Position numbers and translations under genes: made by a program
The notes under the pieces: generated by a model
Told to the model about the DNA's origin: nothing
The model's input: the letters and a program-made list of their open reading frames with translations, nothing else
Database searches by the model: none
Part shown: positions 33,735 through 45,400 of the stretch, in pieces
Position numbering within the stretch: position 1 is the first letter of the stretch
Layout: every line of letters starts with the position of its first letter
Origin: Portulaca oleracea
Taxonomy: Eukaryota; Streptophyta; Magnoliopsida; Caryophyllales; Portulacaceae
Length of the DNA: 64,000 nucleotides
Assembly: GCA_029582165.1 (NCBI GenBank)
Contig: CM055871.1
Span: 30,178,802 to 30,242,801, forward strand
Direction of reading: 5' to 3'

Positions 33735-35497
33735 TGATAACTACGTTTCATGACTATATTTTTAGGAGTTTTCGATAGGGAATTAGGGATAATTTTATGT
33801 GTGAACCTTGATTTTTATTGCAATTTCCTACTACACTTGGTGTTTTTGTTTTTGATGTGAATCTGTAGGTTTTGAGGCCAAAACACCAACTTTCTCTCAA
33901 CTTCAGGCAAGAGTGAATATATCACGGACCTCTACATGTCAAACCCAAACCGTGGTACAAATTTGGGAGGGAAAGGAGCAAGAATGGCCGGGCAGCCCGT
34001 GGTGGTGGCCGCGGTCCGTGGCGGTTCAACTCCTTGTGTCCAGCTCATTTTGGCGAAGGAACTGTTGAGTTGTCCCACATCGGCCTTTGACACCCGTATT
34101 GTGGTGTTTATAATGACTTATATGCCTCAACCTCCTAAGCTAGCTTTTGGGGTTGAATTGGGCTCAAGTCCATTGTTTCACATGGTATTAGAGCCAGGGT
34201 CATTGATGTTGGGGTCGCGCCCGCAGTTGTCTGCGCCTCGTGGTGAGGGGGGCGTGTTGAGTTGTCCCACATCGGCCTTTGACACCCGTATTGTGGTGTT
34301 TATAATGACTTATATGCCTCAACCTCCTAAGCTAGCTTTTGGGGTTGAATTGGGCTCAAGTCCATTGTTTCACAACAAGAAAGAAGCGGGACAGTGCACA
34401 CCACAGTCAGCCCGTGGTGAGCCCCAAGGTCCGTGGTGTACGGACTTGTACGGACCGTGGCAAACTGCATATGTAGGTCGGTTATTTTCACGAGTAGAAG
34501 AGGGAGGAAGCGACAGTTTTTCAGAATTCATTCATTTTCCTATCATTTTTGCTTCGTTCTTTGGCCGTCAAGGAGAGAAAAGAGAGCCCTAATACTTCCA
34601 TTCTACTCCTCTTCCCCACCATCAAGATTCAAGACCGAATCGATTCAAGAGAAACTAAGATCAAGATTAGTAAAGGAAAGGAGAAACGTTCGCGGAGAAG
34701 GTTCCACCCCGGGATTGAAAGGCTCGACGGGTTGTATTCTTCACAATTCTATTCTTTCTTTTTGATTTCTTTCTTAGTTTTGAGATTCGATTATGATGTT
34801 TGGAACTTGTTTCATGTTTTCATTGAATATGAGTGACTAGTTCCTTTGAATTCTAGGTTTTGCAACCCGAAACAATGTAGTTTGATTGATTGTTATTAGT
34901 CTTTGCATGAATTCTTGATTAGAATCAATAGAAGGTTGTGTTTTCCATGTTTATGAGTATTCTTAAGGCCTTGAATATTTGTAAGTTTAACCTAAGAAGT
35001 ACTGAAAGGTAAATTAGGGTAATCTGACTACCAACCTGTCTACCTAGGCTTGCGAAATTTGAGAAAGGAGTAGTACACTAGGGAATCATTAGATAACTTG
35101 AATTTTTGGACCTTCAATTCTGTTTAACCTAAAAGGCAGACGAAAGTTGTTGATTAGGTTGTTTAGAATAGTTCTATTTAGCATCGAAAGGGCGATAGGA
35201 TTCAGAGGTTGTCGATTCTTGATTCATTCTTGAATGTATGATTGTGCAGGCTAGGTTTTAGTAATCGAACTCGTTGTTAGGTTAGCATCTCCCTAGAAGT
35301 CTTTCTCTCTTGATAGATTCTTTGATTGATTTTTCCCTGCTTTATTAGTTTTATTAGTTTTCTAAAACCTTTCAAAACCCAAAACCTGATTAGCTTAGCA
35401 ATCGCAATAGAGATTAGTTTTCTGTGCTGCTAGTTGAGTCCCTGTGAGATCGACCTTGACATGCTACTACGTACACCGTGCGCTTGCGACCCTATCA
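33735..35497. mobile_element. Solo LTR (Athila-like ends) carrying a nested miniature element
   Basis: The left end is TGATAACTACGTTTCATG and the right end GCTTGCGACCCTATCA, flanked by a perfect 5-bp duplication CCCGT (33730-33734 and 35498-35502). No second LTR, primer site, polypurine tract or pol sequence belongs to it, so it is a solo LTR left by recombination. Without the nested 312-bp element (34063-34374) it is about 1.45 kb. The TGATAACTAC start and GACCCTATCA end resemble Athila/Tat-group Ty3/gypsy LTRs; that assignment is from memory of LTR ends and is tentative. Confidence 0.75.
34063..34374 (+). mobile_element. Miniature LTR retrotransposon (TRIM/SMART type), 312 bp
   Basis: Two identical 120-bp direct repeats (34063-34182 and 34255-34374) start TGTTGAGTTGTCCCACATCGG and end CCATTGTTTCACA, i.e. 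TG...CA. Immediately after the first is TGGTATTAGAGCCAGGGTC, a primer-binding site matching the initiator-Met tRNA complement with one change. Immediately before the second is GGTGAGGGGGGCG, a polypurine tract. The interior is therefore only 72 bp, just the two priming sites and a short spacer, with no coding capacity. Size and layout match the smallest known LTR retrotransposons (SMARTs/TRIMs). It sits inside the solo LTR 33735-35497. A target duplication is not evident (GGAAC on the left, ACAAG on the right). Confidence 0.85.
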
Positions 35498-35502
35498 CCC
35501 GT

Positions 35503-37321
35503 GACCCCCATGACTACATCTTTTGGTTCTGATTCCCGATGCCAGTCACGCTCGTGACATTTTGTGTCGTGCCCGCGAGATTCTGGGAATATCGAGTTTT
35601 AAGCCCGGCTTCCCTCTTTTGTTCCCCCATTTTGGTGTGAATCCCTTTGTACCCCCTCCCTCATATATATACATGTAAAACCTCTCCATTAGGGTTAATT
35701 TTTGAAGCATATAGGTTTTAGCAACAAAATGTTCTCCACTTGGGAGATTGTAATTGAGGGTTTTCCAACCCAAATTCAGTGAAAGCAATCCTTTCGGTGG
35801 CATTTGCTTGTTGATTTCTCTTTAGTTGTGAGTGTGAGTTTCTCCTCCACTCTTTAGTCAGATTTTTGGGATGATTCAAGGTTTTTTGCTTGTGGAGTGA
35901 TCCTTGTGCAAGTTGTTGAACATCCTAGTTCAATTTGGTGAGTTTAATCGCTTTAGAACTGACCATATCCTTTCAAATTCTTATTGTTGTTCTTGTTTAT
36001 CATCAAAACCCCCAAAAACCTAAAAATTAGTTGTAGTTATTTATGAGTTTTATGGGTAGATTTCTATCATCTACATGATTTGTGTGAACCTAGGTTCCCA
36101 TATCCTTCCAGCGGTTTACTACACCAAATTAAAGAGATTATGGGACGAGATGGTTAATCTCAATGACATTCTATTATACGCATCCAAATTGTGTTACAAT
36201 CAAGAAGACAATTGAACATGACTAAAGGCAAAAATTAATGCAATTCTTATTGCATTTGGATGAGAGTTATGATGCGATTCGAGGATAAACCACAATATTC
36301 ATGATTTTTAAAATTAATATTTTGTGCATTGAAGGTACCTGCTAAATTTGAGAGAAAAAAGTTGCTAAAAAATATAGATATTGCACCCAGAAACAAAAAA
36401 AAAAGAAAAAAATTATTAAAAAAAATGAAATTGACGTTGCAACATGAGATAAAAAAAATTGATTGGATTGTGGGCTTATTTCTTCCACATTGCATGAGAT
36501 ACAAAAGTATAAGTTGCATCTTTCTTCTACGTTGTACCACTGAATGTGATGGAAATTTTTTTTTTAAAAAAAGGATTTGCTGCCAAGTGTCTTCAAATGA
36601 TTGGATTGTGGGAGTCATTCTTGGGTTGGGCGCACGAGAATATAATGCTCCCGGGAGCATGATTGAATATTTACATGCTTGTGACGCTAATTTTATCAAA
36701 GCTGACCAAAATCAAAGTTTTGTGTTCAAGACTTTGCCTATCACACACATTGTAGAACAAATCTAGAAGACCTTTTTCTTTTTCTTGGATTATTCAAAGC
36801 CAATGAAGGATGGTAAGTTTTTTATATCAAAAGTCGCAAAGTTCTGCAAAACATCAATAGAGCAGAAAATACAACAACAATAACTAAGCGAAGACAGTAA
36901 AAGTAGAAATATAACCGCAAATAAATGAACTGCAGTCTGCAATGCTGTTAAACATGATTTTCATGCAAGTCTCCTTTCTTTTGTACATTTTTATTAAAGT
37001 ACTTGACTACATTATGCTGACTAATAATTGACATGACTAAACTTTGAAGGTGCTTTTCTATACCGAGAAAAAAAAAATACTGATTCGTGTTGTATCCAGT
37101 ACCATCCACAGAGGCAGAGATAGATCGTCAATCCTAGATACAAGGAATCGCACTTGGTTCGTTTCGTTTACGTGCAAAAGCATTACAGAAAGAGATGGCA
37201 CCCAATAAGGCATAACCCATAGCCCATAGGCCACCCTTTACTTTAATTCAACTACCAACTACTCGTCTCTCTTTTTCACCGTCTCCCGCCACTATTGCCA
37301 GCCAACAAGAGAGAGGTTGAG
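35503..37321. other. Intergenic DNA up to the TLC gene, including its promoter
   Basis: 35503-36060 continues the repeat that hosts the solo LTR. 36300-36760 is A/T-rich with a duplicated phrase GATTGGATTGTGGG (about 36461 and 36600) and no gene. 37200-37321 is the likely core promoter and leader of the TLC gene: pyrimidine-rich CTCGTCTCTCTTTTTCACCG precedes the start codon by about 50 bp. No clear TATA box was identified. Confidence 0.4.
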
Positions 37322-40067
37322 ATGGCGAGGGGGAGCAGCAAGCTTCACCGCCAAACACCCGGCAACGCCGCTGTCTTCTTCGCGGCCACTTTGCTGCTGT
37401 GGGCACTCTCTGTCGTCTTCGAGATTTCCTTCAACAACAGACAACACCTGCTTCTCATCTTCGCTGGATTCCTTTTCTTCCAATTCTCCAACTTCCTCCT
37501 TCGATTTCTTGTTTCTTCTGAACCCCTCTTCGTTAATACTTGTGTTTCTCTCCTCCACTCTTCTCTCGCTTCTGCTTCAGGTATTACTTCCTCTATTTTA
37601 CTTTTCCTCTCCTCTTTTGATGTCATCTACTAATTTGGGGCTTTGTATTTACAATTGGTCTTGCTAAATTAGGGGTTTTCATGTTACTGCATTCCCTGCC
37701 TAACTTGATTGTTCTAGTTCCGGTGGAATTTTTCATTATTGTCAAGTTCAATAGAGATGGGTTTTGTTGGGAATTTCGACCCCCAAGGAGTGGTATAATT
37801 TTTGGACATTGGTTCTTACTTTGTGTGGAAATTTCGGTTCTTTTCTAGGTAGCGTTACTTGACAAGAAAAATGAGGAACTGGGTTTAATTTCTGGAAAAA
37901 TTGAAGGAATTGGGCTCTTTGGGTATCTGCAATTCGTTCGCAAACCTGACACCCAGCACGATGTAGTGGCGTATCCAGATATGAAAATTAGGGGTTACCA
38001 ATATATTATTAACCTCTTTTAGCAAACATATAATCCATAATTTACTCCTAAATTATACCAATTTTTAATTTTTTTTTTTTTGGGGGGGGGGGGTTTAAGG
38101 GTGGCTTTGGGAGGTTTAAGGGTGGCCATGGGCACCCTACCCTCCGAAGAGATCCGCCTAAGGCATGATGTAGTTGTAGATTTTTGTGTTTCATAAATGG
38201 AAAGACAGCTTTCTAGTACATTTTGGTATTATAGACTACTTCTGATAACTGATAAGGTTAACCCAAGAGTTTGCTGAATGAGATAGAGGTGGATTTGGAA
38301 GCAGCCATTGTTTCATGAAGCCTTAAGAATCTTGCTTGTCTTGTTTAGGGCATAGAAATGAATTAATGCACAAACCCACTCGGCACAATCAATTTGGACC
38401 ATTGGAAACCATCTACATATCCATTTTGACAGTTTGGGTGCTACCTTTCACTTTGCTGAGCTTGATGGCTCCTTGGGAGTTTCTCTTGTTAATAAGAAAA
38501 ATAAAGAGGGTGTAAACCTTCCCTCAAAAGCAAGCAAGCAAGCTTGGTTGTTTAGGGTTACTAGGAGGACCAGGACCACTAGAGCACAACCCATAACAGT
38601 GGTGTAATTGATGCATTTGTGACATCTGTTGATATGAAATAATCAGTTCATGCTTGTCTTTTACATATGATATTATGCTTTCATGATCTGGGTGATCTGG
38701 GTTCCACTAGTTCATCATTCAAACTTCACAGCCCTTTCATGGTCTACTTTCTGATTATTACCTGCATTTGTTGCAGTTGTATTTATTCTACTCAATCAGT
38801 ACACTGCAAAGCGTTCCATAAACATATTTGACCATGAACAACTGGTTCACAATACTTGGCCATGGGCATATGAAGCTTTGTGCTTCTCATGTGGTTACTT
38901 TGCATATGATCAGTTGGATATGCTTAAGTATCGACTCTATAACGGTTGGTTCCCGTCTATCTTGGCACATCATCTGATTCTTCTTATTTGCTTCACTCTT
39001 GCCCTGTACCGAAACATCACCATCAACTACCTTATTCTCACTCTGATATGTGAGGTATGTTATCATTTCTTTCTTTCTAATTCTGAACTCCTCATCCATC
39101 TAAATCTGCTTTTTATTGGCTGTTCTAGGTTGCTTTCTTCTGAACAAACTTATTGTATTGCTTTATCCAATTTGTGTTGTTATATTCAAATATGCTTTGA
39201 AGTACTTTGGATATAGCTTGTTTGGAATGACATGGTGGAACGGAAAGGAAGTGAAAGGTGAAAAGGGTCACATTAACTTTAAATTTTGATAAATGTAAAC
39301 GGATTGCACAGGAAGAAAAAATGCTAGAAAAGTAATTCTTAGAACTTAGTTTTGATTTCTTACGAAATTGGTTTAATTGGATGAGATGAAAACTTCATAG
39401 ACTGTAATGTTCTTTCCGTTGATAAGGTAAGGTTGGTTAAAATAAGGTTTTGCATGAATTCCATAAATACATGTAGTGTTTTTTCCGTTGGTAAGGTAAG
39501 GTTGATAACTTTTAGTCAAACAGCGTAAGATTGGGTAAATTTAGTATGGTTTAGAAAGTCAGTAAACTAACAATGGAAAGAACATGGCCTAGGGTCTTCT
39601 ACCTATCTTATCGCATGACTGACATGGAACACCCCCCCCCCCCCCAAAAAAAAAAAAAAAAAAAAAACCAAGCCAACAACAAAACCTACAAAACCTAAAG
39701 TGAACAGCAGAAACATTAGAAAACCAAAGCGGGTTATGGTATTCATGTGTTGTGTTGTGTTTGGAATCAGCTGCATTCGGTGTTTCTACACGTGAGGAAA
39801 ATAAGGAGGATGGCAGGGGTTCGGAGTGCAGATAGCAAAATTGTCAAGGCAGAGTGGGTGCTCAACTGGGTCACCTTCTTTTTTGCAAGGCTAATACCCC
39901 ACCTCCTCATACTCATCAAACTTGTACAAGATGCCTCCAAGTTCAACAAGGGCATTGAGCTCCCCCTCGCATTCTTTGGAATGGTTGGTATGAATATGCT
40001 TAACGTTGGCCTCGGATTGGACCTCCTCAGAGCTTTCAAGAGAGAGATCAGTCGTCGCAATGACTGA
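37322..40067 (+). CDS. TLC-domain membrane protein (TMEM56/TLCD family), 3 exons, 277 aa
   Basis: Exons are 37322-37580 (ending GCTTCAG then GTATTA), 38777-39054 (after TTGTTGCAG, ending TGTGAG then GTATGT) and 39771-40067 (after GGAATCAG, ending with TGA). They join in frame (259+278+297 bp) to 277 residues. The protein is strongly hydrophobic with about six or seven membrane segments: AVFFAATLLLWALSVVF (about 17-33), LLLIFAGFLFF (about 43-53), VVFILLN at the exon 1/2 joint, FPSILAHHLILLICFTLAL, and a C-terminal ELPLAFFGMVGMNMLNVGL. WPWAYEALCFSCGYFAYD, the ILAHH motif and a basic tail (RAFKREISRRND) fit plant TLC (TRAM-LAG1-CLN8) proteins related to TMEM56. Members are ER or endomembrane proteins linked to lipid handling; it lacks the length and LAG1 motif of ceramide synthases. 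Intron 1 holds a TTTAAGGGTGGC-rich repeat near 38090-38150. Function beyond the family is not known. Confidence 0.9.
39409..39590. mobile_element. Possible MITE remnant in intron 2 of the TLC gene
   Basis: Left AATGTTCTTTCCGTTGATAA and right AACAATGGAAAGAACATGGC are inverted around TGTTCTTTCC. TTCCGTTGATAAGGTAAGG recurs internally near 39485. The interior is AAGGTTGGT-rich. Target duplication was not identified. Confidence 0.45.
39633..39667. repeat. Homopolymer C and A runs in TLC intron 2
   Basis: A run of C followed directly by about 20 A. This is a typical site for assembly length error and has no coding relevance. Confidence 0.8.
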
Positions 40068-40270
40068 GGGTCATTCCAACTTACACTGAATTTGTATACT
40101 GGATTTAGCTCCCACTTTTGGGTGTAAAAGAGCAAACAAGAATTTATTATTCTTTTTCATTGTTTTATTTTCTTCGAATCTTTGGGGTTGCCTTGAGATA
40201 TTGTTGTACATTACTACATTATTCATGAAAGTAGAAGCAATGAGGATTGACTTGTGAAAATGAACTAGCA
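40068..40270 (+). other. 3'-UTR region of the TLC gene
   Basis: T-rich sequence after the stop, with TTTGTATACTGG, TTTTATTTTC and TTGTTGTACATT stretches typical of plant 3'-UTRs. No unique AATAAA is seen. The end is arbitrary; the tRNA gene follows on the other strand about 100 bp later. Confidence 0.4.
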
Positions 40271-40363
40271 ATTGTATTCTACGCTTTGGGCTGCATGAAC
40301 AAGGAACGGTGGTGATGCTAGTTGAGTATACTTTAGAAGAAAAACGGCAATATTAAAAAAAAA

Positions 40364-40435
40364 AGGTCCTACCGGGAGTCGAACCAGGGTCGCTGGATTC
40401 AAAGTCCAGAGTGCTAACCACTACACCATAGAACC
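40364..40435 (-). tRNA. trnQ-UUG: tRNA-Gln (anticodon UUG)
   Basis: On the minus strand the acceptor arm GGTTCTA pairs with TAGGACC (one G-U type pair). The D-arm region TGGTGTAGTGGTTAGCAC is followed by the anticodon arm CTGGA-CTTTGAA-TCCAG with anticodon TTG, and the T-loop TTCGACT. There is no intron and CCA is not encoded, as normal for nuclear tRNA genes. The T-stem is CCTGG/CCCGG, with one T:C mismatch where the usual plant gene has CCGGG/CCCGG. A TTTTTTTTTAATA run directly downstream (minus strand) is a Pol III terminator. The gene may be functional or slightly decayed. Confidence 0.92.
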
Positions 40436-42409
40436 TTGTGATGCTTACTGCAGCAAACGTATAGCTATTTACTGCTACAGATATTTTTTTTTAAATTGTA
40501 AAGCAGAGTGGTTTGATTGTTTGAGGGTATCAGTGAATCTGGAGGCGTTGTTCAACAATTTGTCTATTTGTCCAAGCCAATGCATATGCTTCAAAGGACA
40601 TTCATTGATGTATTATGATCTAATTATAAAGTACAACACTTGGGCTCTACATTAATTACTCATATGGAGATACATATCAACATGTATAGGATTTGGATTC
40701 TCTCCATCTAAGAGTTAGCTTTTGGAATTGATAATACTAGAAAATAATTTTTGATTGGTTTTTTTAAAGAAGATATGCAGAAATTTACTTATATGTTAGG
40801 AGGATGAATGTAACTTGAAAATTCAAGTCTACAATTGAAATCTAAAATTCTGTCTATAGTTTTATTGATAATTCTAGATTACATTTTTTTTAAAGATTTT
40901 AAAGGATTCTAAATTGTATGTTAGTATGAGTGTAATATTTAAATTAATTAATTGTGTGCTTTTTAACATATATTTTATTTTACACCAATGTGAGTCCTTT
41001 GGGAACCGTGTAAGATTGACTACATCTAAATTTTTTTAGACTCGATCAAGTAAAATCTACGGTAGGAAATATTATTGTAAAGTAATAATGAATAGTCCAA
41101 AATAGGAGTTCTGGGAGTGAACTTCAAAGAGGCAAAATAGGCATGAGAAAGAAATTGATAACACATAATCACAAATGTTAAGTTGTTGACAAAAGTATAA
41201 TCAGAAATTGTTTTGGGCATTGTATTCAGTTAAAATAAAGTTACAAGAATAAAGGGTAAAGGATTTACGTATTCAGATTTGAACTCAAATAAATGAAGAT
41301 GTAATTATTAGAGACAAATACTGAGCAGCTATTCTAACCAAAAAAAAAAAATGCAGAGCAGCTAACCCTTGTACTTTGTTCAGAAGTATTTAAAATGGTG
41401 TCTTAAGGTGCTTTGGACCACAGTGCGCCCATTTAATATGGAAGAAAGAAACATTGAATGTAAGAAGATTACGGAGTAGTGGCCTTCATGGTTTCTTTGG
41501 GTGAAGAAGAAATTCACTATTTTTACCTCTTTTAATGCACAGAGTGACATAGAGATCTAGAACATTGCTTATGCAGAAAGTAAAGTTATGAGTCACTTTC
41601 ACAATGTGCTCCACCAGGCCAAGCTCATAAAATATCCATGATAATACCGATGTGTACAAGACTCATAAAATAATCATTATAGAGATGTAGAACATTGCAA
41701 ATAATAATAATAATGATTGTCCATGGTTAATAATATGTGTTATCCATGGATACTATTATACAAGTACACATGGGTATTGTCATAAATTTATATAATAGTA
41801 TCCAATAAGGTTGTCATTGACATATTAATAATTTATTGATGTATACATCAAGGGTACTCCATAACAAACAAAAACAACCATGAGTTACCATATTAATATC
41901 CTCAGATTATTTATATAACGAACGAACCAGTTCCATAGAATTACTTCATTATTAATGTTTATAGGTTTTAGAGCTCAATTCTTCTTCTTCTTCTTCCCCC
42001 TTCCTCTTCCACTTCCTCTTTGCAAAGACTACAATATATCTTCCTGTTGTTCCCAAAAGTCAATCCCAGAACTTGTGGGTTACCGCAATGCAGCAAGTAC
42101 CACTTGAGCTAAGAGCTCATTGGTGTCTCACAATAAACTTATGATAAGATGATCTCAAATAAAATGTACTACTTGCTATGTTAGCTATAAGTACCAGGTG
42201 TTCTGTATTCATATTTCCCCCATTTGACCCCTTTTTAATTTATCCTTACTAAATATTGGGAAAAAAATAGATGTTGACCCCTAACTGTTCCAAAAAATTT
42301 CACATTCAACTCTTCCTATCCAAGAATATTCTAACACATTAACAATGGCACAAGGGTGGAACTAACTAAACTAACACATCTCAGAGCCTTGAAGCCAAAA
42401 CTTGACAAA
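40436..42409. other. Intergenic DNA between tRNA-Gln and FPP, with the FPP 3'-UTR
   Basis: AT-rich. 41700-41830 carries a palindromic patch (ATCCATGGATAC and TGTTATCCATGG near 41741-41751) and repeated TAATAATAATAATAAT. The 200-300 bp left of 42410 is likely the FPP 3'-UTR on the minus strand. No other gene is recognised. Confidence 0.4.
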
Positions 42410-45400
42410 CTAATTCCTGGCAAGTGAAAAAAATTTGGCAAAGCCATTCCCATTGTTGTCAGAACCAGAAGGATTCATGAAGAATGTCGTCGACGATGAG
42501 GATGATGCTGGGGATTTGGTGATGTGTCTCCCATTGTGATTCATGAATGAAGAGTAGCCTTCTTGGGACACATTCACAGGCTCGTATTCCTTCTCGGGTA
42601 AAAATGTGTGGTTTGAGTGAAGTTTCCAGGGTTCGGCACTTCTCCTAGCTATCAATGGAGCTGGTGGTGAGAACCCCGGTATACTTGCTGTGTCTATCAG
42701 AAAATCCTCCAGCGTTGCTAGAGATTTCAGTTGGCTTCCAAGAGATGCAATCGTCTTCTGACAATCCTCTAGTTTTCCTGCTGCCGCTTCAAGATCCTCC
42801 TGTAATACAGACATATTTCATATGCCTACTGTAATCCAAAGTGAATATAATAGGAATAGCATCTAAATAAGCACACAGAAATATGCATACCTGTTTTACT
42901 TTTAGCTCATTGTGAGAGTTTGCCCTTTCCAGAACTAAGATTTCTCTTCTCTTGCGCTGAAGCTCATTCTCCAGTTCTATACATTTGACAGAAAGTTCTG
43001 CTGTCAAAACCTGTTCCTTGTGCACTTGCTCTTTCAAGGAATCAATCTGAGTGGACATGACCTCAACTTCTGTCCTCACACTATCAAGCTGTGACTTCAC
43101 CGATTTCTTCTCTTCATTAGCTGCATTCAGCTCCTTTTCAAGCTCCCCAAGCTTCATTTCAGCCTCTCTCAGCTGTGCTTGAGACTTCTCGAGACTCTCC
43201 TGAGTTTCAGCTAATGCCATCTCTTTCACCTTCAGTTCACTATTAAAAATGGCATCTCGCTGAATCTCGAGCTCCTTTTTCTTCTCTTCTATTTCACTCT
43301 CCAACTCCTCGCATCGAGCCAGTGTTGCAACTGAAGAAGTTCGTTCTCCATCAAGCTGTGATTTGAGAGATTCCTTCTCTTCGTTTGCCACAACTAGCTC
43401 TTTTTCAAGCTCCTCAAGCTTCGCTTCAGCCTCCCTCAGCTGCCCTAATGACTTCTCCAGCTGCTCTTCGGTTTCAGCTAATGCCCTCTCCTTCGCCTCC
43501 AATTCACTGTTACAAAGGGCATCTTGCTGAATCTCTAGTTCTTTTTTCATCTTTTCTAGCTCATCCTCCAATTCCTCACACCTGGAAGATTTTGTTATGC
43601 ATAGAGCTCGTTCTCTATCTACTTGAGCTCGTAAGGACTTGATCTCAGAACCCATCAACTGAACTTGTTTCTCCAAGGAAATGGCCTTTGCCTTGTAAAG
43701 CTCTTCCCCTTCACTTGCACCCCATACCTCTTTTTCCAGCTGTTCCAATTGCATTTGGGTTTCTATCAACTGAACCTGTGATCTCTCCAAACAACTTTGG
43801 GTTTGTACCAAAACCATGGCTAATTCAGCCTTCTCTACTTCCATTTTCTCTATCTTCTCTTCCAGCTCAGCTGCCTGATTGATGACTGACTTTAGCTCAT
43901 TTCTTAATCTGCTTTCTGTCTCTGTAACTGGGCTTTCAGAGGCCTGATTTCCATTATCAGGCAATGCAGCAAGCTGCTCCATTTCAAGGAAATCATCCAT
44001 CAGATCAATCTCGATAGAGGATGCAGGAATTCTTCTTTCAACCACCTTTTCACTCTTGAATTGGTCAAGCTCAGCAATCAGGGCCGATGCCCATGATTCC
44101 GAATGGCTGGGATTACACTGAAGTGAGCCAACGCCATTGATCTTGCGGCTGTCAGCTTCCGAAGCACTGAGTTGGTCACCGCTATCAGAATGACTATCCG
44201 TCAGTGATTCAACGTAGGATGAAGCAGCCACATTGGATGGAGCCCGAGGTTGTGATTTTAGCCTTCGACACTCAGCCTCGAGCTTGGCCACCTTCTTGAT
44301 GCTCTCTAAGTGTTGTTTACTTGCTGTTTCTGCAGCTTTCGTGCTTAGGTCTCTCTCAATTGTCCTGACCTCAAGCTCCTCACATTGTGCTTGTAGCTCG
44401 TTTCGAAGAGATGCATTTTCTCTTTCCAGAGCTTCGAGTCTATGCAGTAGTTCGGGATCAGGAGATTTCACTCTAGATGTCTCTACCAGGGCCTGAAGCT
44501 CAGAGATTTCATACTCAAGCTTGGTTTTGGCAAGTTCCAATTCGCTCGTTTTCTCAGCCACAACTTCATTTATTTTTCTTTCTTGCTCATCCCTTGCAAG
44601 TCTCAACTGTCTGACACATTCTTTTAGAGCTTCATCAAGATGGTTTGCTCGGGCTTCCAGAGCTGACTTTTGCTTAGCTACAGTTTCAAGCTGTTGCTGC
44701 AGCATAGTTGCCTCCTTTTCAGCCTTTTCCCATCCTACAATTCAACAACACTAGTTAGATTTCAGCATAGTGAAACTATCTCATTCACTTCCCCTGAGGG
44801 CTTCACTTCTTTCTCTGTATGCACCATGATTTGTTTTTTATTTTATGGGGATTGGGGGATAAGTAATGAAGAGATGCATTGTCAAGACACCAAGATGATT
44901 AGGTACCTGCAACGGCTTCTTCAGCAACTTTGGCATGCTGCTTAACAAGATCATCTTTGAGGCTGACATTCAAAAGCGCAGCTGAAAGTTTTTCTGTCAG
45001 AAGCTTCACACTGATATTCCCTTCCTTGTACTCATCACCGGGTTTTGCAACTTTTTCGACCTCAGAAATCTTATCCACTGAAATTCTCGATACAACTTCC
45101 CCACAGCTATCCTTCAATCCATCGTCTTCATGAGAGTTTGACAATTTTTGGGCGCACTTATCCGAAGAAATATCATCGTCTTGTGACAAGCTATCTTCAG
45201 ATCCAGCTCCTATAGAAGCATCAGATAGCTTCTGAGTCGTTCCCATTAAGTTCTCATTCATCTGATCTCCATTAGTCTCATTGTCCGTATCTTTAGATGT
45301 AAGCTCTGGAGACTGGGAGTTAGTAGGAGATCCCTTTGATGCATCCTGCATTAGTCATGGATTACTTGGTAAGTGTCAATGCAGTACTTTGGGAAAGACC

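Noticed and set aside
33936..34592. 218-aa open frame with an internal 64-residue repeat
   Set aside because: It runs across a solo LTR and both LTRs of the miniature retrotransposon; the internal repeat is the 120-bp LTR.
36329..36766. 145-aa Lys-rich plus-strand gene
   Set aside because: Low-complexity AAAAAATT sequence, no domain, an equally long frame on the other strand, and no splice or promoter support.
43385..44754. Plus-strand frames across the FPP gene
   Set aside because: Antisense shadows of a coiled-coil coding exon with intact splice borders.
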